From assembly GCA_013368375.1 (NCBI GenBank), contig JAACJP010000005.1, forward strand, positions 1,116,001-1,180,000: 64,000 nucleotides of DNA. Reading direction: 5' to 3'. This DNA comes from Tricholomella constricta (taxonomy: Eukaryota > Basidiomycota > Agaricomycetes > Agaricales > Lyophyllaceae). Below are positions 1 through 11,417 of this stretch, piece after piece. The notes under the pieces are model-generated. The model ran no database searches. It was not told the DNA's origin and saw nothing but the letters and a program-made list of their open reading frames with translations. The position numbers were made by a program, and so were the translations under genes. Position 1 is the first letter of the stretch, and the number at the start of each line of letters is the position of its first letter.

Positions 1-3000
1 CCTCCCCCGCCATCTGAATCACCACCCCCGCCACCCCCGCCATTTGAATCACCACCCCCGCCACCCCCGCCATCTGCATCACCACCACCTTCACCCCTGA
101 CGCCTGTAGAATCACCACCACCATCACCTCCGCCGCCTGCACAGTCACCACCGCCCCCACCGCCTCCTCCACCACAAGAAACACATCCACCACTACCCGT
201 CAAATACTCAAAATCACAACCACGACCGATTCCAAACTCACAAAACTTCCCCCGTGTACCATCACCACTAACAACAACAAAACCCCCATCTCCACCGCCG
301 TTACCAGAACCAGAACCAGCACAAAAACCCGCCATCCCGCCACCTCCACCACCTCCCCCAAAACTCTATTCTCCCGATCCGCTCCCCGCCTGGCCGCCCC
401 CAAGCACGGAATACCCGCCCTCCTCCATCCGCAGGTTCAAGGTCCTCTTCGATCCTGCGCTCGACGTGTCGTCCGCGCATGCCTCCTCGTCCTCGTCCTC
501 CTCAGGTACCTTTTCGCCGAGCACGCCGAGCGATCTGGTGACGATGAATGTGGTGGCGCTTGCTGCTATCAAGAGCTTGGGGTTGGGGTTGGAATGTGCA
601 AGTGGGAGTGGGAGTGGTTTGAATGCCCACCCTGGATCCGCGTCTGGGTCTGGGCAAACACCCCCAAAACGCGATGCGGCGTACTATCGCGCGCTGATTG
701 AGCATGTGCGGCGGTATGCGCCGCCTGGGACGGATCGGATACGGGGGAAGGGGAAGGGAAGGGAGATGCTGATTAGGTGGGAGGGAGAGGTGGTGGGTCC
801 GTTTGGGGAGGGGGTGAGGGTTAAGCCCAAAGGGGGAGAGATTGAGGTGGGGGTTGATGGGCGGGTACGGAGGGAGGAGGGGGAGAAGAAGGAGCTGGTG
901 GGGAAGGAGATGTGTCTAGGGGAAGAGAAGGAGAAGAAAGGGGAGAGGGAAGGTGAGAATGGCACCAAGGTGGATGTGGATGGGGAGCTGCCCACTATGA
1001 TCGAGGAGGAGCCGGTCCCGCATGATCCTAGGAGGGACCCGATATTGAAGCGCTTAAAGATCCAACTCGCGAGGCCGTTTAGGGAGGCGCTCCTGGAGCT
1101 GCAGTACGACGTGCGTGTTTTTCTTCGGCTCTTTGTCTGTCAGTATCACTGACTCACTCTCTTGTCTTTCCTTCCTCTCGACCTACCTCTATTCCTTGAC
1201 GTATCCTGTCGGTCTCGCGCCACGCGAACTCCCACAACTCCACAACAAACAGCACGACGAGCACAACGCCACACCACCACCCACCTCCGTCCTCCTCACC
1301 TCCCTGCCCCCGCTAAGCCCCACAAACGTCCTGCGTTCACATTACCGCAAATACGGTTCCCTCACCTCCTTCGAGTGGCAAGTGAACCGCGCCAACGGCG
1401 CCGCGCTCGGCGTGCTCTTCCTCAAATACAGCACGCCCGAGGAGGCTGCGTTTTGCGTCCGGACTGAGGACGGGCGCCGGCCGCGCTTTGGGGCGGGGGG
1501 CGTTGGGGAGAGCGAGGAGCGGGTGCGGGCGGTGCTGGATGGGGAGGGGAAGGTGCTGAAGGCGGTTGTTAAGGAGTTGGAGGGGAGGATTGAGAGGGAG
1601 AAGGAGGAGAGGAGGAGGAGGGAGAAGGGGTTGCCGCCGTTGAGTGGCTCGGTTGTGGAAGCTGTAGTGAATGGGGCTGGGTCGAGGGGACAGCAGACGG
1701 GGACGCAGCCTGGGACGCCGGCGCCGGTGGCGATGCAGACGCAGACTCAGAACCAGACGCAGATGCAGATGCAGACGCCGAATGGGGAAGGGACGCAGAC
1801 GCCGAGTCAGGCGCAGAAATTAGCTGTGCCTGGACAAGGGCATGGGCCGGCGCGCCCTCCACTCCCAGCGAACCACCCTCTCCCTTTAAAACCCATCCTC
1901 GCACACGCTCATGCCTCCAGCCCTTTGGCAAACGGAAGCTCCACGCCTGCACAGCACGGGCTCCCGCCGAACCCCATCACCCATTTCACCGCCAACAAGA
2001 AGGGGGAGGAGCGCAGGCCGCCTGATGCGCTGATCAAGGCGCGCGCGGCGGTGAAGGTGGTGGGATCGGGTGTGGCGGAGCCGATGCGGGGGGTTAGGGA
2101 TAGGGAGAGGGATAGGGAGGGGAGGGAGAGCGAGGGGTCGACGCCGCATCACCACTCCTATGCGCATGGGCACGGCGGGCGCTCGACGCCGTACGCCGGT
2201 GCTGGGGCTGGGGCTGGAGCTGTGCGGGGGAGGCCCTTGCCTGCGGGGTTCAGGCCGCGCGGGGACAGAGATCGGGACAGGGAGCGGACGTATTACCCTT
2301 CGCGTTCGCCGTCGCCGTATTACGCCCGAGGGGGCGGTAGTTCGTGGCGGAGGAGCAGGAGTCGGAGTAGGAGTAGGAGCAGGAGCTGGGATAGGGATCG
2401 GGATCGGATGCGGAGGGGGGATAGTTATCGGGCCAGGGGCCGACGGTGGGACCGCAGCGTCAGTCGGAGTAGGAGTAGGAGCCGCAGTAGGAGTCGAAGT
2501 CGGAGTTGGAGCAGGAGCAGGAGTAGGCGGGATTGGGATCGGGGCCGGGGGCGTGATAGGGAGGGCGCGGAGCGGGACCACAAGGCGGAGCGGGAGAAGG
2601 AACATACGGCGGTGGTGGAGGCGCTTGCGAGGAATGGGATGAACCATGTGAAGTTCCCGTTGGTGGGCAGTGCGAGGGAGGAGGACGTGCGTGAGTTCTT
2701 TGAGGGCTTCAAGGTAGACAAGGTGCGTTGTTGTTTCTTCGTCCCTTGTGGGTTATCTTTGATGCGTGGCTGATGGCTTTTTCTCTTTCACTTATCTTTG
2801 TTCAACTCGGTTTTGCATTTCTTTTCTTCTGCATAATTTTCATTTGGACAACGGCATCGACGCGATGTAGATCCTCAAAGACCATCTCGGGTGGTATGTT
2901 ACATTCCTTACCGCCGATACTGCCACGCGCGCCGCCCGCGTGCTGTCCAACAACAGGCAACTCGCCCACCAGCAAGTCGCACTCACCGTCGCGCCCGCTC

Positions 3001-4808
3001 CCGCCCTGCCCGTGCAGGCTCCAAAGGACGGCAACTGGGACGACGACGCCCTCCTAGCTGCCGCTCAGGCCCTCATCGTAAAGGAACTCCAGGTGCTTCT
3101 GGTCAAGGACGTCAAGGAGCGGCTGATGGGGGCGGAAATGCGTGCTGCGATTGTGCGGGAGAGGGAGAAGCTGCGGGCTGGTCCGGTTGGTGGAGTTGGA
3201 GGTGCTGGTGTAGGCGTCAGTGAGAAGAGAGGGTTGAAGGGGCTGTCGTTCAAGAAGCAGCCCAAGCCCAAGGCGGTTGTTGTGGAGGAAGTACGGACGG
3301 TTGAGTTGCAAGAGGAGATGGTAGAGGAGAGAGAGGAGGAGGAGGAAGAAGAGGATGAGGAAGAGGAGGAGGAGGAAGAGGTCGTGCAGGAGAGACCGAG
3401 GAAGAAGAGGAAGCAAGAGGTGGCGAGGAAGGTCAGCCGGAAGATCACTGAGGAGATTGAGTCAGAGGACGAGGATGAGCTGGATCCTCTGCGTGCGATA
3501 GATGTGGTCCGCAAGCGGGCTGCGTCTGAGGAGATGGAAGATGATTTGGAGAACGAGCCTGTCAGGAAGAAGCAGAAGGTCAGGCTCGAAATAGAGGTCG
3601 AGACCAAGACCAAGAAGGGAATATCCAAGAAGACGACGAAGAAAACACTAAAGCAGAAAGTCGAAACCGTCGCGGACGTTCTCTTCCCCAACGACCTGGA
3701 CTTCGAGGTCCCTTCTGTGGCCCAGCTTCGCATCACACCTACCCTCGAGTCATCGCTATCCCCTTCACCTGCACCGGAAATCAAACGTCTACCCCCACGC
3801 GTTGTCACCCCTCCGCCAACTCCTCCGCCAGACCCCTTCCACGTGGGCTTATGCGACGACGACGAAGATCTCTATTTCCTCAAGCTTGCCCTCTCCGGGT
3901 ATGAGCCGCTAGACGAGGAAGAAGAACCCACTCTGCCTCCGCCGGAGCTCGCGCCACCCGAAACGCCTGCGTTCCGCAAGCACGTCACCGGCTCGGCGCG
4001 TACGGAGGGCTTCTACAAGATCACGCATGCGGAGAAAGCGGCGTACGTCGCACAGTATCAGGCGCGCGCTGCCACCGCAGTGGAAGCTGCACCGGTGATT
4101 GAGGAGCCACAGCAGCATATCACGTCCTCAAGATCCAATCGCGCCAATGCACGAAGACGTGCGCAGGGCCTTGAGGAGATCAACCAGGTGCAGCGCGCGG
4201 TTGCGCTGTCCAAGGGCGAGACGGCGGCGAATGAGCTGAGCTTCAAGTTCAATCAGCTGCAGACGAGGAAGAAGCATCTCCGGTTTGCGCGCTCGCCGAT
4301 TCATGATTGGGGCCTGTATGCGATGGAGAAGATCTCGAGGGGGGAGATGGTGATCGAGTACGTTGGCGAGGTGATTCGCGCGCAGGTTGCGGAGAAGAGG
4401 GAGAAGGCGTATGAGAGGCAGGGGATAGGGAGCAGCTATCTTTTCCGCATCGACGAGGACCTTGTTGTGGACGCGACCAAGAAGGGGAATCTTGGGTATG
4501 TTTGTTTTCTCAACTTGTATAACTGGAACACTAATCTGCTATTAAAGTCGTTTGATAAACCACTCCTGTGATCCTAACTGCACAGCAAAAATCATTACAA
4601 TCAACGGCGAAAAGAAGATTGTCATTTATGCGAAACAAGAGATCGAACTTGGCGACGAAATTACTTACGGTTCGTCAATGTTTCCTATATTTCTACTTCT
4701 TGTTTTTTGCCAACTTATACCTCCTTTATAGATTATCATTTTCCTTTCGAGCAAGACAAGATCCCGTGTCTATGCGGCTCTGCCAAATGTCGTGGCTATC
4801 TCAACTAG
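1..4808 (+). CDS. set1: Histone H3 lysine-4 methyltransferase Set1 (COMPASS catalytic subunit), 5' end outside window
   Basis: Exons 1-1110, 1253-2722, 2871-4495, 4548-4669 and 4732-4808 join in phase into 1,467 residues, open at the left edge, so the start is missing. The order is a proline-rich N-terminus; an RRM-like segment from about residue 375 ([16 protein letters not shown]); an arginine/serine-rich stretch around residues 733-796; a second RRM-like segment spanning the 2723-2870 intron ([10 protein letters not shown] then [13 protein letters not shown]); Glu/Lys-rich low-complexity sequence; an N-SET region ([11 protein letters not shown]); and a C-terminal SET domain from about 1327. 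The SET domain shows [28 protein letters not shown] and a post-[17 protein letters not shown] ending at the stop, exactly as in Set1 proteins. Known role: nuclear mono-, di- and trimethylation of H3K4 using S-adenosylmethionine within COMPASS. The SET assignment is near certain; the large low-complexity middle makes exact splice sites there slightly less so. Confidence 0.95.
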
Positions 4809-7800
4809 AACTCGCAATAATTCATATACAGGTTGTTCAATTGTGTGTGTTACTTATACCACTCCCCATCATTCAAACCTCTCCGCATTGCACGTCGTTT
4901 TTGTATTGTTTACATATTTATCTGTTCTCATCCATCGCCTTACATATCTGCTGAATATTAATCAAGGCCGATCACTCACGCGTAAAGTCACTTCACAGCA
5001 ACAGGTCTCATCGGAGTTAGACCATGAGGCTCACTGTCGACACATACTAAGTACCAGCACCGTGGTATACCGTGAGTTCACATTTGCATATTACGACAAC
5101 TTATCTGCCTGCCTCATCTCATGATATCCAGGGCACACATGTCGACACCGGAACTCTTGAACTGTCCTTGAATGTATGAACAATGCAACCAGCATATTAT
5201 AGACATTCCTTTTCCGTGCAGCCATGACGGGTACGTAGTTGCTCTGCGTAAGCGACTGCGGAAGGTCAACGTCGTACCTGACATTGTTAACAATATGCCA
5301 GTCTTTTCACATCGTTGAAGTTCTTCGTGTCTCAACCCTACTTGCCGACTGACCAGTGATCATCATACCTGTTGTGATTTGCAACCCGCCCGTGGGGGTG
5401 ATGACAATCATTGCGTTACAGGTTATATTGGGACCCACACCTTTGAAAGTCCTGGTGGGAAACTCCTAAGTGCTCAAACCATCAGGCCTTCTTTCCCTCC
5501 GTTTGGTGTGCATCATCCCGTCTACTTGCGGAAGATGCCTCCAGTCTGTCGGTGGCGTTATGCTTTAAACGGCGAAACGTGCGTATATTGATTCCACAGG
5601 AAAATCAGAGACGTTGATGTGGATTGACGCGTTCTCACAGGCCTTTAATAGTCAAAAGAAGGACTGTCCGGCGATATACGGGGCGCAACTTTGAGCTAAC
5701 CTAGTCCCAATGCAAAATTGCATTATGGCTGAAAGAGACATTAATTACCAGGTGGAAGAAAGAGTCCACAAACCACTGGAAGTGCTGGACTTGTCAGAAA
5801 AATCAATGTCGAAGATTGAGTTGTGCGGAATATTCTTTCTGCGCAAAATGTAAATATGCGCGCGCATCTGGTGGTTGCGTCATCTCAGCGGTAATCGACC
5901 GACAAATATTCGGTTCTACATGGCTCAATCGATAGACGCTGAAAGTAAGTCCTCAAGGCCTAAAAGACGAGCCTGCTGGTTCCAGATGAAAATTGATTAC
6001 TCTGTCTTGATGAAGCTTTATTAACGATTTACCCAGGTCTTTCATAGGCTGCGACATTTCGCCGGTCCAGGATAAATGGGCAGACCTCGCCAGTAAGTAA
6101 TACTGCGGCTTGCAGGAGGGGCTGGCAGTAGCTGTCGCATGCTACCTTAAACTCAGCTCCGCGTGCAGCTGCTGGAATATTGGCCGAGATGTGGACCCGC
6201 ATGCGATAATCGATTACCGCTTGGTGAGTGGCCATCTGGCACAAGCGTCGGGTATCTCGCTGATGGCAAAAGAAGAAGTGCAGATGCCGCTTGGTGAATT
6301 TTGAGGGTTACATCCACCTGGCCAACGACTTACGATGACCTGCGTTCACTTATCTTTTGCCTTGGTGGCTAGATGCTAACCAGTACCATTGGTGCGGGCT
6401 TCCATGCTTCAGAGATTTGCCGTATTCCGTTGGCAGTCTTCGATGCCCATGCCGCGAATTTGTTGGTCGGAGAACGAGGTGGGGCCGAGGGCGCATCTAT
6501 GTTTAGAGCTTCGAACGTCATTTTTCATGTGGACCTATGCACATAAGTAGCAAAACCGACATCAGTCATCCAAGTATGAACTGAAAAAAAAACACTCAGG
6601 CTTTTTGCGTCTTCTCTAATGCTATTCAGATAATCTGTCGCCACTAAATTGTCCTTGGAGTTCGAGGTACTGTATCGGAGTCCTTTCTGACATGAATTCC
6701 CTGAAAGAATTTAATTTTAACAGAATGCTGCCGCCGGGAGAGGCCAACTTTCTTGATGGCTAAGATATCACCCAGCACGCCTGGCTGAAGGGGACTCACA
6801 GGAGTCAGTCCCCTTTCCTGCAGGCATTCGACAATAATAAGATCTTCCTTGTTTCTGATGGAGGTAAGAGTTGTGTGCTGATTCGATTGACTATTCAGCG
6901 TAGTCAGTCTCCTGCCAGGCATTGCAAATAAAGATTGCGACACTGTACAGCCCGATTTACCGTGCTCCAGAACATTCCTATCCTCAATATGGTTCTGGAA
7001 AATCAGGGACAATAGGAACATGAGGATATATTGATTTACAATCACTGACGGACCTTTCGGCGATGGCGTCCTGTGATTCTCATGGAGCAAGATTTATGGC
7101 TGAAGCTGCCAGTGAATAAGGAATGACTGTAAGGGACTAACTCTTACTCGGAAACGTTTCTCGATTTGACCAGATTTTTCCTATGTCTGTAGGCTTCCAC
7201 GTCCGCCGTCGGGAAAATCGCTGATTTCGTTCGATCGACAAGGATACAACAGATCTAGCGCGCGAAGGCCGGGTTTAAATAATAGACGCTACTCAAGAGA
7301 TGATCCTGGATAAGGTGGCACCTGTCTATGCAGAAGGTCACGGTGATAGATGGGCGTCAAATGGAGCCACAGTGATGGTCTAGCCAGTGACCTCCTTATC
7401 CGGAGTCAGCGGTTGGTGGGAACTGAGGGCTCGACACAAACTGATGGATGCCCAGTCGCCGACACTTCTGCCGTACCAGCAGCCAGATCAATCGGTTATG
7501 AAAGATTAAAAGGGAAAAACTCCACGTAGACAGCAACTGGTTCGTGCGGGGTATTATGTCGTCTCAAAATCTACATCAAGACGATAAGGCTATGGGGAAA
7601 CGAGTATAAAATGCATGCTTACATGGTCGTATATTTAATGGATAATAGCAAATCTGTTTTTTAGGGAAACTAGTGGGTCTGAGCATAAAATCCAGGGTAT
7701 TGAGGCAGATAGAAAGAATAATTTTCGCAAAGGGAGTGGGTTTTGGGTTATATGGTCACTGTGTCCTAGAGATTTCCCAGCATCGTCGGAATTAAACCAT

Positions 7801-9651
7801 GCACGACTTTGTATACGAATTTCCTGTTCAAATAAACCAGTTCGTAATCGGGATCATAAGCCGATGCATGTCATGAAGCAATTCAGCATAACATGACATA
7901 CAGTTTGCATGCCTTCATCATCCCCAAGCGGTCGTTACCCTTGGAAATTGACAAATGGTTTGCACACGCGACCAACGAGAAGATTTACCACCACCACCGT
8001 AGCGGTCGGACCTGCGTCCACGTCACAAGATTGCTACAGGAATCTGATGTGACGAGGGCATGACTTGGAGGGCATATAGCACAACAGAACCGCGTCAATC
8101 TGTAAGAGAGACCGGGGTAGAGAGAAGGAAAAGAGAGCTCAGTGATAGCGATACGAACTTCAACTCGATGTCGAAAAATAGGAGCCATCCGTGCGAGGGA
8201 GATGCCCTTCGAGATTAACCTTTTTCTGTGTTGATCAGGAATCTTTGTATACTTGTGGATAATGGACTTACTCTGAGCTTTCAAAATTTCTGGTACGTAT
8301 CGGGGCTAAACATTGTGTCCTAGTAGGTCAAGAGACCCCTGTCCCGACGAGACACGGAAGAAATAACTACCCCGATCTTGATTGCGAAGTCTCACTCCGT
8401 GCTTTTGTCAAGATTAGACCTTGCATGAAAAGGAAGTAGCCCAGGTCACCCAGGAAAAGAGATCTAGTGAAGCTGGGGACGATTAGTTAATACCGCACTG
8501 AGGACTCATCATCGAAGGATTGGGCGGGGAATGATTCTTAAAGCCTCACAGCAAATAGACAGCATTATAAACTTTGAATCCCGGACCATAGATATGACTG
8601 GTAAGCCTGAGGGAGCTAGGACAAGGAAACAACTATGACCGCAGTGGAAAAAATGAACTTCTTGCTTACAACATCAAGTTTGGGAGGATCTAATCTTATC
8701 TGACGCCACAGCTTCACCTCGACGTACTCTGCAAAGCTGGATATGTTCCTGGAATAAGAAGGCACCCTGATCTTGATAGTTCAGCATGTTGCATCATCTG
8801 CTCTCCCAGGCAAGAGAGTGCGTGGCAGGTTGTTCTCATAATGTCGGTTTTCTCGGGTTCCAGTGTTCCTAATTTGGCCGCAAGGATTACTACCTACCTA
8901 GGAACAACAGTGCCTTAGATATTTTAAGTCTCGAGTAGCAGCGGAGACGTAATATTTTGCATGCTTCGCATGTGAGAAAGGTGCAGATGAAACACTGGTT
9001 GATTCATGATTTGATAACTAGTTGATGGTTTCTTTAGATCATTGCCATGCGCAGGGTCCGGATACATTGCATGGACGTCTTTGCGCATGAAGTATATAAC
9101 GCGTACATACATACATATGGCAAGTTACTATGGGCACTGTTGTTACAACTCAATAAGCAATGGAGCAAAAAAACTCTAGTGTGCAGCGGTAATGTATGAT
9201 AATACAGACAGACAGACAACATACAAACCCCTTGTCCGTAAATGCAAGAAAAGAATAGAATAAAAATAGATAGCAATGCGACGGAGTCGGGAGACAGCAT
9301 AAAATTCGTGAAAGTAAAAAGGCATGAAGCGATCACTGCTGTATGCCAATGTTTGCGGTGTGGAGTGCTGCATTGTTCATGACCTCGAAGCCTGGCATTA
9401 TATGATGGAGGCGCTTTCGGGGTGGTAGCGCAGTGATGTCCTGGAGATGTGTGGCCAGGCTTAGCTGGGAAGCGGGAGAACGAATTGAATATACCTCGCA
9501 TGTATACTGGCTGTCTGATTAAGTAACGTTAGGTAGAAAAACGATAAGTATTTTAGATATACATACCATTCATCTGCCCGCTTTGATCCCATGTCCGTAG
9601 ATGCTTCCGAGAGCGCGCAGCATGATCCTTGATCAATGTCAGTATTATCTA
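4809..9651. other. Gene-poor 4.8 kb region between set1 and the next gene
   Basis: No reading frame here has a recognisable domain, long exon or convincing splice pattern, apart from the cysteine-rich fragment at 5705-5935. The longest uninterrupted frame is 148 codons on the minus strand (6644-7090) and resembles nothing I know. A short CAGA/GACA tract lies near 9204-9216. I see no terminal repeats, reverse-transcriptase or transposase motifs. It may hold regulatory DNA, UTRs or heavily decayed mobile DNA; the sequence does not decide. Confidence 0.5.
5705..5935 (+). other. Cysteine-rich, zinc-ribbon-like reading-frame fragment without a start codon
   Basis: A stop-free frame between TAG at 5702 and TAG at 5933 has no ATG. 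It encodes a cysteine-dense core with the pattern WKCWTCQKNQC, then SCAEYSFCAKC, then a final Cys after ASGGC. Paired CxxC spacings followed by further CxxC resemble the small zinc-ribbon proteins common in fungi. Flanking frames are closed, so this is either one internal exon of an unrecognised gene, or a relic. I can offer no function; the pattern may be chance. Confidence 0.25.
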
Positions 9652-11044
9652 TCATTTTAGAAGAGATGGACTAACTTCGAGGTGCGTTGTCGACTCACTT
9701 CCGTACACACCTTGAACATCACCATTCCAGTCGAGCTTCGCGCTCACACGTGGATGACTAAATGCATCTGTAGGATTTCTAACATCCTGGGTATTCGGTC
9801 AACTTCATGACGAAAAAAGAATCGCTGAACATACCTCTGTGTGATATCTCGATGGACTTCTGCGTTCCTCCGCTGGGAACGAAGAATGCCTCGATCTTGA
9901 TTCTAAATCAAGATATCAGTGATTGCACCATGGAAACCTGAGAAACAGAGGAGGTACCGATGACTGGCTGATTTTGAGAAAGAAGAACACCCACTGGTGA
10001 AAATGCAGTGAGAATTGTTCAAGTATCACAAAACAATCGATAAACTCACTGATGTCATCTCGCCGCTTTTCGGCAGCCGTCACGGCATGCCGAGCTTGAC
10101 GCTCGACGTCAAGGCACGCAGTATACCTCATGAACGCGTCCTGAGTATCCTTCTGGGCCCGCGAAAGTGCATTTCGAGCGGCTTGGAGACCTTGTTCTAA
10201 TCAAGAAGTAAGTTAGGCTTTCGCTGGGCTAGATATTGAGCTTACTGGACGAGCTTGCTTCATGTGATAAAGATTCAGTAGTCCGCAATGACGGTGATTG
10301 TGAATTCCGCTGACTTGAGCCGTCAGACAGACGATCTAGGGGAAAATCAGTTTCATCAGGCGTGTACAGTTACATATAGGAAGTACCATGAATGGAACGG
10401 TGGCTTTGATCAACAAAACTGGAATCCGATGGCTCGGGAGTGAGGGAATCACCAGTAGAGTGGTCGCGAGGGGGGTAAGTGTGGCCACCAGGAGAATTTC
10501 GCAGACGGGGATTGTGTGGGATGCCGCTGGCCTGTCTCTCGATGAACTTCCGAAGAAATGTGAGCTCGATATCGTCCGGCATCACATACGGAGGACCCTG
10601 GATATCGCCCTTTTGCATGAGCAGCTCCAGATGAGACATCGTCTTGTCCTTCAGCTGCTGAAGCCATTCGTGCAACTCCATGTGGTCCTGATCGGCACGG
10701 GCATCGTAATCCTGGCGTCTCCGAGCCTTGCGCCAGTAAGTTTTGGTCAACTTGAGCGCGCGATTGACTTCAGTGTCAAGAGCGCGGTACCAGTCGCTGG
10801 CTTGACGGTTCAAACGCACAGCCAGAACGCCTGGCTGGACTCGGAGTTGGAGGATGCATCGACCGTCGCGGTCGGGGGGTCCTAGGACGCCCTTCTGTCC
10901 TTGATTTCCCCGAGTGGCCCCACGAGAAACATTCCCAAGTTCAGGCCACGGAAGGTCGTCAGGTGTTATCATGTCCAGATGTAAGGTGTAGGGAGATTTC
11001 CCCAAGGAAGGAATCGAAGGCAGGGAACTTGAGGCGAGACCCAT
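9652..11044 (-). CDS. Uncharacterised conserved-looking protein with helical/coiled-coil segments
   Basis: Six exons join in phase: 11044-10387, 10335-10246, 10196-10050, 9993-9958, 9902-9835 and 9786-9652, giving 377 residues. The chosen start opens MGLASSSLPSIPSLGKSPYT; the frame stays open upstream, so a longer form is possible. The central part (WYRALDTEVNRALKLTK, then a Lys/Arg/Asp/Glu-rich region) and a later segment (LQAARNALSRAQKDTQDAF) look alpha-helical and coiled-coil prone. Near the C-terminus is a short SR-type stretch (SRSRHSSFPAEERRSPSR), followed by DAFSHPRVSAKLDWNGDV. There is no signal peptide or membrane segment. The consistent phase over five small introns and the biased composition say it is a real gene. 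I do not recognise the family and assign no function. It lies tail-on downstream of the ALDH gene, 373 bp away on the same strand. Confidence 0.75.
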
Positions 11045-11417
11045 GGGAGACGGCTTTTTAAACATCTCGGAAAATCCCAATACATACATGGGCCTCCATC
11101 GGAGCCATTTGCAGTAACAACTTCGCGGATGATGGGTGCTGATGGGATACAAAATCAATCGAAGTGTTCGACATCGAGACAATCCACATGTTTGAGAGCC
11201 CTGGTTACGTCCAAGCAAAAATATTGATCCAAATGGAGACAAGTGGGTCTCTCCATACGTTCTCACGAACCGTGACACCCATGGACTCGTTAAATCCCTT
11301 TGGGTCTTGATCATAAAGGTGGGTTTATCGCTAGAGTACCTGAATCTTTGGCCGAGCCACGAAATCGCCGGATTTGTGGGACAGATGTATAGAAGGAGTA
11401 CAAAAATAACACAGCAT

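Noticed and set aside
684..995. Minus-strand Ser/Pro-rich frame opposite set1
   Set aside because: Antisense of a Gly/Glu-rich purine tract in set1; no start context or homology.
1886..2647. Long minus-strand reading frame opposite set1 rich in Pro/Arg/Ile
   Set aside because: It is the antisense shadow of the GC-rich RS-repeat coding region; composition is a mirror of the repeat and it has no domain.
6644..7090. 148-codon minus-strand frame
   Set aside because: Longest in the gene-poor region, but no motif, no splice partners and average composition; not enough for a gene call.
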